Positions 8,023 to 16,102 of a DNA stretch of 64,000 bases are shown piece by piece. Each line of letters starts with the position of its first letter. Position 1 is the stretch's first letter. The notes under the pieces were generated by a model. That model was not told the origin of the DNA. It was given only the letters and a program-made list of their open reading frames with translations, and ran no database searches. The stretch comes from Desulfotignum sp032250905. GTDB lineage: Bacteria; Desulfobacterota; Desulfobacteria; Desulfobacterales; Desulfobacteraceae. The stretch covers positions 1 through 64,000 of the forward strand of contig JAVVEQ010000002.1 of NCBI GenBank assembly GCA_032250905.1, written 5' to 3'. The position numbers and the translations under genes are program-made.

Positions 8023-9597
8023 ATGGAATGTCAATTTCTGGGCGGGACCGGTGAAGTGACCGGTTCCATGCATATTTTGAATACCGGTCGGGATCAGATA
8101 CTGATGGATTGCGGTATGTTTCAGGGGCGGCGCAAGGAAAGCTATGAAAAGAATCGGTATTTTGCGGTAGATCCGGCAAAGATAACCAATATGGTATTGT
8201 CACATGCCCATATTGATCATTCCGGCCGGATTCCCATGTTGACCCAGGCCGGATTTTCCGGCCGGATCATCACCACCCGGCCCACTCAGAATGCGCTGTC
8301 CTATATGCTTCTGGACAGCGGACATATCCAGGAAAACGATGCCCAGTACCTCAATTACAAAACGTTGCGGGCGTTTCTTTACCAGGAAGAGCAGAAAAAG
8401 AAAAACCAGCAGCTGACCAACAAGGAAAAATCACAGATCAAGCACCTGCTGAAAAAAAATCCATATGATCTGGATACAGATGCCATTACCAGGCTTCAGA
8501 ACCAGTATGGTCTTGACACCATTGTGCCCCTGTATACCCAGGAACAGGCGAAGCAGTCCCTGTCATATATCGATGGGTATCCTTACAATCATGAAATCCC
8601 CATCGGCCGGGATCTCACCGTTAAATTCTATGTGGCCGGCCATATTCTCGGTTCTGCTTTTTCCATATTCACGGCCAAGGATAACGGACGTATTCGAAAA
8701 ATTCTGTATACCGGTGATGTGGGACGTTTTGACAAACCGATTCTCAAAAACCCGACCCTGCAGTTTGATAAAGAAGATACAAAGATCGACCTGATGATCA
8801 TGGAAAGCACATATGGGGACCGGGAGCATGGTCCGGTGGCGGACCTGGAGGTCAGTCTGAAAAAAGTGCTGCTTAAAACCCATGAAAGGGGTGGATCTCT
8901 GATTATCCCGGCCTTTGCCTATGGCCGGACCCAGGAGTTGATCTATGTGTTCCATAAACTGTATGAATCCGGACAGGTGCCCCGAATGCCGATTTTTGTG
9001 GACAGCCCGCTGGCATCCAATCTGACCCGGGTGTTTGGCGAACACCCGGAAACCTATGACAAGGAAACCCATACCGCGTTTCTGGAAAAGGGACTGAATC
9101 CCTTCTATTTTGATAAGATCCGGTTTGTTCAGACGGTAGAAGAATCCATGAACCTGACCCGGGATGAGACTCCCCATGTGGTGATTTCAGCGTCCGGCAT
9201 GTGTGAGGCCGGACGAATACTCCACCATTTGCGCCATAAGATTCACAATCCGAAAAATACGATTCTGATTGTAGGGTTTATGGCTCAACATACCCTGGGC
9301 CGGCGGATCGAGGAACTCGGCGCCCAGGCCGCCGAAGAATCCGGAAAACCCGTTCCCGATGTCAAGATTCTGGGAAAATCCTATCCCCTATCTGCCCGGG
9401 TGGAAAAAATTGAAGGATTCAGCGCCCATGCGGACAAGCATGAACTGTACCGGTTGGTCAAGCAATCCAATCTGGAGATTGACAAGGTCGCTATTGTCCA
9501 TGGGGAAACATCCCAGAGCACCGCTTTTGCGGCCCATTTAAAGAAAAACGGATATGACGCCATCATACCCGCTCCCGGAGATGTTGTGTCTTTTTGA
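8023..9597 (+). CDS. MBL-fold beta-CASP RNA-processing-type hydrolase
   Basis: 524-residue metallo-beta-lactamase-fold protein of the beta-CASP group, whose members act as RNA endo/exonucleases (CPSF73/RNase J relatives; COG1236). Zinc motif HAHIDHSG is at about residues 60-67, further ligands in YTGDVGRFD (about 233-241). The beta-CASP part spans about 290-400, and the RMMBL domain contains GFSAHADKHEL at about 466-476 and a C-terminal VHGE. I chose the ATG at 8023, which has GGAGGGA 9 bp upstream and gives MECQFLGGTGEVTGS, the family N-terminus; a longer frame begins at 7987. RNA as substrate is inferred from the family. Confidence 0.92.
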   Translation: MECQFLGGTGEVTGSMHILNTGRDQILMDCGMFQGRRKESYEKNRYFAVDPAKITNMVLSHAHIDHSGRIPMLTQAGFSGRIITTRPTQNALSYMLLDSGHIQENDAQYLNYKTLRAFLYQEEQKKKNQQLTNKEKSQIKHLLKKNPYDLDTDAITRLQNQYGLDTIVPLYTQEQAKQSLSYIDGYPYNHEIPIGRDLTVKFYVAGHILGSAFSIFTAKDNGRIRKILYTGDVGRFDKPILKNPTLQFDKEDTKIDLMIMESTYGDREHGPVADLEVSLKKVLLKTHERGGSLIIPAFAYGRTQELIYVFHKLYESGQVPRMPIFVDSPLASNLTRVFGEHPETYDKETHTAFLEKGLNPFYFDKIRFVQTVEESMNLTRDETPHVVISASGMCEAGRILHHLRHKIHNPKNTILIVGFMAQHTLGRRIEELGAQAAEESGKPVPDVKILGKSYPLSARVEKIEGFSAHADKHELYRLVKQSNLEIDKVAIVHGETSQSTAFAAHLKKNGYDAIIPAPGDVVSF

Positions 9598-9859
9598 CCC
9601 GCCGGCTCAGCAGATATCGGGTCCAGAATTTCAGATTAAACATGACCGTCATTCGGCAGATATTACACCATATCCTTCAGGGGATTAAAGAAAAAAACCG
9701 GAAAATGTTGGACAATCGGTATTTCGCGTTTTATGTTAATTAACAGTTTCGTTTTCCCGGTTCTGGTACCAGGGAAATAATATGAATGACCGGTCTTGAA
9801 ATTCAAAAAAGGCCGGCGACCGGGGCAGTTTGATATGCCCAGAAAGGATTTTTTTTACA

Positions 9860-10354
9860 ATGACTGATACCATCAAGGCAGGTGACACTATTTCTGTGGA
9901 TTACACGGGAAAAAAACAGGACGGCACAGTGTTTGATTCATCTGAAGGAAAACAGCCCCTCAAATTCACCGTGGGAACGGGGATGCTGATCCAGGGATTT
10001 GACAATGCCGTTGTGGGGATGAAACCGGGTGAATCCAAAACAGTTGAAGTCCCGCCGGAGCAGGGATATGGCCACCGCCATGAAGATGCGGTTGTAGACA
10101 TCCCCAGAGCTCAGATCCCTGAAGAGATTCCGTTGAGTGAAGGCCTTGTCCTTCAGCTTCAGGATCCCCAGGGGCGGCCGGTACCTGCCACTGTGACCGA
10201 GATCACCGATGAAAATGTGAAAATGGATATCAACCATATGCTGGCGGGAGAGACACTGGTTTTTGACATCACTGTCCGGGAAACCGGACTGACCCCGGAT
10301 GAACCGGGCTGCGGCGCCGGAGGCTGTGACTCCGGATCCTGCCAGGGGTGTTGA
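9860..10354 (+). CDS. SlyD-like FKBP-type peptidyl-prolyl isomerase
   Basis: 164-residue FKBP-type proline isomerase and chaperone. The FKBP core (residues 5-70: SVDYTGKKQDGTVFDSS, GMLIQGFDNAVVGMKPGE) is interrupted by the SlyD-type insert-in-flap domain (about 72-125) and closes with DINHMLAGETLVFDITV. The last 16 residues hold four cysteines (GCGAGGCDSGSCQGC), a metal-binding tail like that of SlyD, which supplies nickel to hydrogenase. The start at 9860 is preferred (AGAAAGGA 15 bp upstream, homologue-like N-terminus MTDTIKAGD) over 9830. It is a single gene closed by a clear terminator. Confidence 0.92.
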   Translation: MTDTIKAGDTISVDYTGKKQDGTVFDSSEGKQPLKFTVGTGMLIQGFDNAVVGMKPGESKTVEVPPEQGYGHRHEDAVVDIPRAQIPEEIPLSEGLVLQLQDPQGRPVPATVTEITDENVKMDINHMLAGETLVFDITVRETGLTPDEPGCGAGGCDSGSCQGC

Positions 10355-10390
10355 TGTTGAGTCTGTGATTGACAATCGGTTGAATACAAT

Positions 10391-10420
10391 CAGGTTCGGG
10401 TTTTCCGAACCTGATTTTTC
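10391..10420 (+). terminator. rho-independent terminator after the FKBP gene
   Basis: Nine-bp inverted repeat CAGGTTCGG / CCGAACCTG with a short GTTTT loop, followed by ATTTTTC. It lies 36 bp after the FKBP stop and 30 bp before the nitrilase start. Confidence 0.85.
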
Positions 10421-10449
10421 AATACGTTGTCATAGTAAGGATAAGAAAA

Positions 10450-11379
10450 ATGAAAATTGCCATGTGCCAGACCCGCCCTGTATTGATGGATGTGACCGCC
10501 AATGTCGAAAATACCATCGATCACATCAACATGTGCAAAGAAAAAGGGGCGGATCTCATAGTATTCCCGGAACTGGCATTGACCGGATATTTTGTGGGCC
10601 TGGGATATCATGAGGCGGCGTTGACCATGGAATCTCCCCATATTCGTCGAATTGCCGCCGCCACCCGGGGCACGGCCGCAGTGGTGGGGTTTATCGAAGA
10701 ATCCCGGTCCATGAATTTTTATAATTCCGCCCTGGTGGCAGTGGATGGCGAGATACAATTTGCCTATCGTAAATTGAACCTTCCCAATTACGGGGTGTTT
10801 GAAGAAAGAAAATTTTTTTCTTCTGGCAAGCATGTCCGGGTGTTCCGGCTTCAGGGACTGAATATTGCCGTCTTTATCTGCAATGATCTGTGGCACCCGT
10901 CACTGCCGTATCTGGGCATTACACAGAAAGCCGATGTGTTTCTGACCCTGTTCAATTCATCTGAAGGGTCTATGGCGGATGAGTTCAGCAATATTGAAAG
11001 CTGGGAGATCATCAACCGGTTTTATTCCCGGATTTTCGGTATTTACAATATTTGCGTCAACCGGGTGGGAGAAGAAGGCCCGGAAGCGGTCCGGTGCATG
11101 CCTGCGAAATATGCAAAAACCGGTTTTCCGGAAGCGTTCCGGTTGCCTGAATCGAAAAAGACCTATCATTTCTGGGGCGGCAGTGAAATAATCAATCCTT
11201 ACGGACATGCGATTTACAAAGCGGTCAAATATGATGAAGACGTGGTAATGGGCGCCATTTCAAAGGATATGCTGCGCCGCAAAAAAATCGTTTTGCCTTA
11301 TTTGAAAAATGATGATCCCTATTTTACGTTTCGTGAACTGGGACGGATCCTTTATCCGCAGAGAGAAATCAGGTCATGA
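10450..11379 (+). CDS. carbon-nitrogen hydrolase (nitrilase superfamily)
   Basis: 309-residue amidase-type enzyme of the nitrilase superfamily, which hydrolyses non-peptide C-N bonds. The Glu-Lys-Cys triad is visible: Glu in FPELALTGY at about residue 40, Lys in YRKLNLPNYG at about 108, and Cys in FICNDLWHP at about 144. Between them lies GFIEESRS. No signal peptide is present. Substrate cannot be told from sequence. Its last four bases overlap the start of a response-regulator gene (ATGA), so the two are co-translated, an unusual partnership. A terminator separates it from the gene upstream. Confidence 0.9.
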   Translation: MKIAMCQTRPVLMDVTANVENTIDHINMCKEKGADLIVFPELALTGYFVGLGYHEAALTMESPHIRRIAAATRGTAAVVGFIEESRSMNFYNSALVAVDGEIQFAYRKLNLPNYGVFEERKFFSSGKHVRVFRLQGLNIAVFICNDLWHPSLPYLGITQKADVFLTLFNSSEGSMADEFSNIESWEIINRFYSRIFGIYNICVNRVGEEGPEAVRCMPAKYAKTGFPEAFRLPESKKTYHFWGGSEIINPYGHAIYKAVKYDEDVVMGAISKDMLRRKKIVLPYLKNDDPYFTFRELGRILYPQREIRS

Positions 11380-11939
11380 CGACAGTTAGACAGTTGATTC
11401 TGGCAGTGGATGACAATCCCAAAAATCTTCAGTTTCTGGGGAAACTGCTCTCCAGCAGAGGGTTTGAAGTGGCCATGGCCCAGAGCGGGCAGCAGGCGTT
11501 GAACTTTATGCTCAAAAAAGAACCGGACCTGATTCTGCTGGACATTATGATGCCGGAAATGGACGGGTATACGGTTTGTGAGAAAATCAAAGCCAATTTT
11601 GCAACCCGTCATATCCCGGTCATTTTTCTGACCGCCAAGACGGAAATCAGTGATATCGTTAAAGGGTTTGAAGTCGGCGGGGTGGACTATGTGACCAAAC
11701 CGTTCAATTCCGAAGAGCTGCTGGCCCGGGTCAAAACCCATGTCGAGATCAAGATTCTAAGGGGGCTTCTGCCCATCTGTTCCCGGTGCAAAAAAATCAG
11801 GGATGATCAGGGATTCTGGGAACAGGTGGAAAGATATTTTGAAGCCCATTCCGATGTAACCTTTACCCACAGCATCTGTCCTGGCTGCATGGAAAAACTC
11901 TACGGAGATTCCGACTGGTATCGGAAACCACAAAAATAA
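11376..11939 (+). CDS. response regulator with C-terminal Cys-rich signalling tail
   Basis: 187-residue protein. Residues 5-120 are a CheY-like receiver: acidic pair in LAVDDNPKN, phospho-acceptor Asp at about 55 in LLDIMMPEMDGY, Thr/Ser in FLTAKT and Lys in TKPFNSEELL. The tail (about 130-180) carries LLPICSRCKKIRDD, then a tryptophan/aromatic segment and HSICPGCMEKLY. This C-x-x-C ... C-x-x-C unit is common at the ends of deltaproteobacterial sensor kinases and regulators and may bind metal; it is not a DNA-binding output. No kinase gene is adjacent. It overlaps the nitrilase gene by 4 bp. Confidence 0.88.
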   Translation: MTTVRQLILAVDDNPKNLQFLGKLLSSRGFEVAMAQSGQQALNFMLKKEPDLILLDIMMPEMDGYTVCEKIKANFATRHIPVIFLTAKTEISDIVKGFEVGGVDYVTKPFNSEELLARVKTHVEIKILRGLLPICSRCKKIRDDQGFWEQVERYFEAHSDVTFTHSICPGCMEKLYGDSDWYRKPQK

Positions 11940-12058
11940 TCGGGTTCTGTTTCCATTTTTCTTCTCTGGTTGCTTTTTTTACCGATTGCGTTATTTTATT
12001 TCTGTTATCATGGTACAATCAGTTTTTTTAAATACCCATTTGAAATACAGGAGCACAT

Positions 12059-12823
12059 ATGAGTACTGTCATAGCCATGGCCGGTAAGGGCGGAGTGGGA
12101 AAGACCACAGTGTCCGCACTGGTTGTAAGATATTTTACCCGGCACATCAAAGACCCGGTGCTGGCCATCGATGCTGACCCCAACAGCAATCTGGGAGAAA
12201 CCCTGGGTCTGGCCATTGAAAAAACCGTGGGCGATATCCGCGAGGATTTCATGAGAGATCCCCAGGGCGTGCCTTCGGGAATGGATAAGGTGCTGTACCT
12301 TGAAATGCTCATGAACCAGGTGCTTATCGAAAACAACAACTTCGATCTTCTGGTGATGGGCCGCCAGGAAGGTCAGGGGTGTTACTGCATGGTCAACAAT
12401 ATCTTGAACCGGTTTGCCGATGAGCTGGAAAATAATTACAAATATATGCTGGTGGACAATGAAGCCGGAATGGAACATTTGAGTCGCCGGACCTCCGGAA
12501 AGGTGGATATGCTGTTAATGATCACGGATTATGCATTGCGCGGACTCAGGGCGGTGGGCCGGATCAACGGCATGCTCGATGACCTGAAACTGGACGTCCG
12601 GGAAAAAGGTCTGATTGTCAATCGGGCACCGGATCAGCTGAACCAGGCATTTCTTGATGAAGTGGAAAAGATCGGGGTGCCGCTGCTGTGTACCATTCCC
12701 CAGGATGACAATCTGCTGCAATTTGATATGGAGAGACGGTCCATGCTGGAGCTCCCGGATGATTCACCGGCCGTTCTGGCAGTGAAAGATCTTATGGAGA
12801 AGATCATTAAAGTCAAGGCGTAA
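12059..12823 (+). CDS. cooC: CooC-type ATPase for CO dehydrogenase maturation
   Basis: 254-residue MinD/SIMIBI-class ATPase of the CooC group, which helps insert nickel into carbon monoxide dehydrogenase. The deviant Walker A motif GKGGVGKTT lies at residues 9-17, AIDADPNSNLGETLGL at about 39-54, and the CooC-typical metal-site region GRQEGQGCYCMVNN (Cys-x-Cys) at about 101-114. VDNEAGMEHLSRR (about 131-143) is also characteristic. No cooS or acs gene is in the window. A methyltransferase gene follows after 2 bp, starting a compact run of genes that reaches serB. Confidence 0.93.
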   Translation: MSTVIAMAGKGGVGKTTVSALVVRYFTRHIKDPVLAIDADPNSNLGETLGLAIEKTVGDIREDFMRDPQGVPSGMDKVLYLEMLMNQVLIENNNFDLLVMGRQEGQGCYCMVNNILNRFADELENNYKYMLVDNEAGMEHLSRRTSGKVDMLLMITDYALRGLRAVGRINGMLDDLKLDVREKGLIVNRAPDQLNQAFLDEVEKIGVPLLCTIPQDDNLLQFDMERRSMLELPDDSPAVLAVKDLMEKIIKVKA

Positions 12824-12825
12824 CC

Positions 12826-13605
12826 ATGGGATATGTCTTTGATTTCAAAGAAGCGGTCCACTATGATGACTGGTTTTCTCAGCCGGGAAACCGGCACTGT
12901 TTCGATCTTGAAATCAAACTGATCCTTGACCTGATGGATCTTCGGTCCGGCCAGCGGGTGCTGGACATCGGGTGCGGCACCGGCATGAGCCTGATTCCCC
13001 TGCTGGACCGCGGACTGAGCCTTACCGGCGTGGACCCTTCCACATACATGCTGGATGTCGCCCATCAGCGGCTGGGCAGCCGGGTGGATCTTCACCGGTG
13101 CCCTGCAGAGAACCTGCCGTTTGAGGACAATGCCTTTGAAACCGCCTTGTTTTTCACCAGCCTGGAATTCACGGATCGTCCGGCCAAAGCCATTGAAGAG
13201 GCCTGTCGGGTGGCCCGGGAACGGGTGGTGATCGGTGTGTTGAACCGGCATGCCCCCGTGAATGTCTGCCGCCGGTGCAAGGGTTTTCTGTTTCCCAGTA
13301 TTTATTCAAACACCCGGTTTTTCAGTATATGGGAACTCAAGAAGATGCTGTTCAGTATTCTGGGAGATGTGCCGGTTTACTGGCGGACCACGGTCCAGTT
13401 TCCATTTGTCCAGGGACGGTTCATCTCAGCCGTTGAACACAACCGATGGGTTCAGAAATCCATTTTCGGCACGTTCATCGGCATGCGCATCAAGCCGGTG
13501 CCCAAGTTCAGGGTCCGGCCCCTGCCGTTGAAAATAAAGAAACATAAAATACAGAACCGTGCCACCGGGCTGGCCACCTCCTCCCGGGTCCGGATCAGGG
13601 ATTGA
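12826..13605 (+). CDS. class I SAM-dependent methyltransferase
   Basis: 259-residue Rossmann-fold methyltransferase of the UbiE/Methyltransf_11 kind. SAM motif I is VLDIGCGTGMSLIPLL at about residues 45-60, motif II contains LTGVDPSTYMLDVA at about 65-78, and the post-motif region reads NAFETALFFTSLEF. The C-terminal part, with an extra helical region and many basic residues, is not diagnostic. Substrate is unknown. It sits 2 bp after cooC and 1 bp before amrS, so it is probably co-transcribed with both; whether it serves corrinoid, quinone or protein methylation cannot be decided. Confidence 0.85.
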   Translation: MGYVFDFKEAVHYDDWFSQPGNRHCFDLEIKLILDLMDLRSGQRVLDIGCGTGMSLIPLLDRGLSLTGVDPSTYMLDVAHQRLGSRVDLHRCPAENLPFEDNAFETALFFTSLEFTDRPAKAIEEACRVARERVVIGVLNRHAPVNVCRRCKGFLFPSIYSNTRFFSIWELKKMLFSILGDVPVYWRTTVQFPFVQGRFISAVEHNRWVQKSIFGTFIGMRIKPVPKFRVRPLPLKIKKHKIQNRATGLATSSRVRIRD

Positions 13606-13606
13606 T

Positions 13607-14617
13607 ATGGAAGCGTATCTGTATGACAAGCTGGAAAACAAGCGGGTCCGGTGCCGGACATGCAGCCATTTCTGTGTGCTGAAACCGGACCGCCGCGGAA
13701 AGTGCGGCGTCAGAGAAAATCAGAATGGACGGCTCATGGCCCTGAATTACGGCAAAGTGATCGCCCATGGTGTGGACCCTATTGAAAAAAAACCCATGTA
13801 TCATCTGAAGCCCGGGTCCAGGTCCTATTCCATTGCCACCATGGGCTGCAACTTCTTGTGCCGGTTCTGTCAGAATGCGGATATTGCCCAGATTGACCAT
13901 GAGCAGAGTACCCGGATTGAGGGCCGCACCATGACTCCGGAGCAGATAGTGGACAACGCTGTTGCATCCGGATGCCAGAGCATTTCCTATACCTATACTG
14001 AACCATCGGTGTTTTTTGAACTGGCTTTTGACACGGCCCGGCTTGCCAGAAACAGAGGACTGTTCAACGTATTTGTCACCAACGGATATATGAGCGCGGA
14101 TCTGGTGCATCAGGTGGCTCCGTACCTGGACGCAGCCAATGTGGATCTCAAAGCGTTCAACGACACCTTTTACCAGACATTCTGCAATGCCCGGCTGGCG
14201 CCGGTTCTGGATAACCTGAAACGCCTGAAGCAGGCAGGGGTGTGGGTGGAGGTGACCACGCTGCTGATTCCCGGACTGAATGACCATACGGAGGAACTGA
14301 GGTCCCTGGCCCGGTTCATCACGGATGAACTGGGGAAGGGCACCCCCTGGCATGTGTCCCGGTTTCATCCGGCCCATCAAATGACCGACCGGGGAGCGAC
14401 CCCTGCGGCTACGGTGGAGGCGGCCTGGCAGATCGGCAGAAACGCCGGCCTGGATTATGTGTATGTGGGCAACCTGCCCGGTTCATCCCATACGCACACC
14501 TTTTGTCCGGACTGTGAAACCCGGGTAGTGGAAAGGCAGGGTTATACCACCCGCAGCCACATGGAGGAAAACGGGATCTGCCCCGGTTGTGGAACCAGGA
14601 TTTCCGGTATTTTTTGA
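13607..14617 (+). CDS. amrS: AmmeMemoRadiSam-system radical SAM enzyme
   Basis: 336-residue radical SAM protein related to pyruvate formate-lyase activating enzymes. An N-terminal zinc-ribbon-like segment (VRCRTCSHFC, then KCGVREN) precedes the radical SAM cluster GCNFLCRFCQN at about residues 79-89 (C-x3-C-x2-C). The C-terminus has a second Cys pattern, CPDCETRVVERQGY and CPGCGTRISG. These are signatures of AmrS, named for co-occurrence with AMMECR1 and MEMO1-type proteins; neither partner is in this window. I use the ATG at 13607, directly after the methyltransferase stop. Reaction unknown. Confidence 0.9.
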   Translation: MEAYLYDKLENKRVRCRTCSHFCVLKPDRRGKCGVRENQNGRLMALNYGKVIAHGVDPIEKKPMYHLKPGSRSYSIATMGCNFLCRFCQNADIAQIDHEQSTRIEGRTMTPEQIVDNAVASGCQSISYTYTEPSVFFELAFDTARLARNRGLFNVFVTNGYMSADLVHQVAPYLDAANVDLKAFNDTFYQTFCNARLAPVLDNLKRLKQAGVWVEVTTLLIPGLNDHTEELRSLARFITDELGKGTPWHVSRFHPAHQMTDRGATPAATVEAAWQIGRNAGLDYVYVGNLPGSSHTHTFCPDCETRVVERQGYTTRSHMEENGICPGCGTRISGIF

Positions 14618-14630
14618 GAGATCAAAAGTC

Positions 14631-15500
14631 ATGTTGAAAAAAAAAATTCTGGATTACGGGAAAATGATCAAATTTCCCCATACGGTGTTTGCCCTGCCGT
14701 TTGCGCTTTCCGCGGTGGTTCTGGCCTGGCGGACGCACGTGCCGTCAGCATGGGAGTTGTTTCTGATTCTTATCGCCATGGTGGGGGCAAGATCTGCAGC
14801 CATGGGATTCAACCGTATTGTGGATGCGGACATTGACAGGAAAAATCACCGTACTGCCATCAGAGAAATTCCCAGTGGGGTGTTGACCCGGTTTCAGGCC
14901 CTGATTTTTGTGGGGGCGTCATCCCTGATGTTTACAGGGGCAGCGGCCCTGTTGTCGCCATTGTGTTTTTGGCTGTCGATTCCGGTGCTGGGCCTGCTGT
15001 TTGTGTATTCCTATACAAAACGCTTCACTGCCTTGTGTCATCTGGTGCTGGGGTTTGTCATCTCTCTGGCACCGGTGGGGGCCTGGGTGGCAGTCACCGG
15101 TACCCTGGACTGGGGGGTCATTTTTCTGGCCGCTGCACTCGGGTGCTATATCGCCGGGTTTGATATTCTTTACGCCTGCCAGGACATCGATTTTGATCGG
15201 GAACAAGGGTTGTTTTCCCTTCCGGTTCGTCTGGGAGCGGCCCGGGCCATGCAGGTGTCGACCCTGCTTCATATCCTGTTTCTGGCGTTTCTGCTGGGAG
15301 TGTATCTCCGTTTTGACATGCATGCCGTATTTCTGTTTTTCTGGGCCATAATCGGGGTGCTCATCGTTTTCGAACACCGCCTGGTCAGACCGGATGATCT
15401 GTCCCGCATCGATGTGGCGTTTTTTCATGTCAATTCCGCCGTGTCAGTGCTTTTATTTGCAGGCATTTTAACCGAGGCTTTTTTCAGGGGGGGTGCATGA
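14631..15500 (+). CDS. mqnP: UbiA-type prenyltransferase, probably MqnP (futalosine menaquinone route)
   Basis: 289-residue integral-membrane prenyltransferase with about eight or nine hydrophobic helices. The first Asp-rich motif is NRIVDADIDRKNHRT at about residues 61-75 and the second DILYACQDIDFDREQG at about 179-194, both needed to bind the Mg-prenyl-diphosphate. Pairing with a UbiX homologue and the deltaproteobacterial-like context suggests MqnP, which prenylates the aromatic acid of the futalosine menaquinone pathway, not ubiquinone synthesis. The start at 14631 is 13 bp after amrS. An upstream in-frame ATG at 14589 lies inside amrS. It overlaps ubiX by 4 bp. Confidence 0.85.
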   Translation: MLKKKILDYGKMIKFPHTVFALPFALSAVVLAWRTHVPSAWELFLILIAMVGARSAAMGFNRIVDADIDRKNHRTAIREIPSGVLTRFQALIFVGASSLMFTGAAALLSPLCFWLSIPVLGLLFVYSYTKRFTALCHLVLGFVISLAPVGAWVAVTGTLDWGVIFLAAALGCYIAGFDILYACQDIDFDREQGLFSLPVRLGAARAMQVSTLLHILFLAFLLGVYLRFDMHAVFLFFWAIIGVLIVFEHRLVRPDDLSRIDVAFFHVNSAVSVLLFAGILTEAFFRGGA

Positions 15501-16102
15501 CCTTTTCCCGGACCTTTGTGGTTGCCGTCAGCGGCGCTTCCGGTGTTGTTTACGGGGTGCGTCTGATTGCGGCCCTGCTTGAACAACAGATGACGGTGGC
15601 AACCATCTTGTCCCATGCCGGGGTCACGGTGCTGTCCCATGAGATGGGATATGTTCCGGAGACCGGTTTTCACTTGTTTCTGAAAGAATACGGGGTCAAA
15701 CACGATCTGCTGAAAAACCTGTCCGTATTTTCCCAGGATGATATTGCTGCTGCACCGGCCTCAGGGTCATTTTATCATGACGGCATGGTGGTGGTGCCCT
15801 GTTCCATGAAAACGCTGGCCGGTGTGGCAGCCGGCTATGCCGACAACCTTATCACCCGGGCCTGTGACGTCACGCTCAAGGAAAGGCGTCGAATGATCCT
15901 GGTGCCCAGGGAGACCCCCATGAACCTGATACATCTGGAGAACATGGTCCGCCTGACCCGGGCAGGGGCCGTGATCATGCCGGCAAGCCCCTCTTTTTAC
16001 AGCTTTCCCAAGACCCTGGATGCGCTGGTGGATACCCTGGTGGCACGAATTATGGATCATCTGGGCGTGGACCAGACACTGATGCCCAGGTGGGGGGGGT
16101 GA
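15497..16102 (+). CDS. ubiX: UbiX-family flavin prenyltransferase
   Basis: 201-residue flavoprotein that makes prenylated FMN, the cofactor of UbiD-type decarboxylases. The N-terminal SGASGVVYGVRL motif (residues 10-21) binds FMN; VVVPCSMKTLAGVAAGYADNL (about 96-116) and RRMILVPRETPMN (about 131-143) are the conserved prenyl-phosphate and phosphate-site segments. Its start overlaps the stop of the prenyltransferase gene, and its stop overlaps the next start, so it is translated with both neighbours. In this context it would supply a menaquinone-pathway decarboxylase. No UbiD gene is in the window. Confidence 0.95.
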   Translation: MTFSRTFVVAVSGASGVVYGVRLIAALLEQQMTVATILSHAGVTVLSHEMGYVPETGFHLFLKEYGVKHDLLKNLSVFSQDDIAAAPASGSFYHDGMVVVPCSMKTLAGVAAGYADNLITRACDVTLKERRRMILVPRETPMNLIHLENMVRLTRAGAVIMPASPSFYSFPKTLDALVDTLVARIMDHLGVDQTLMPRWGG

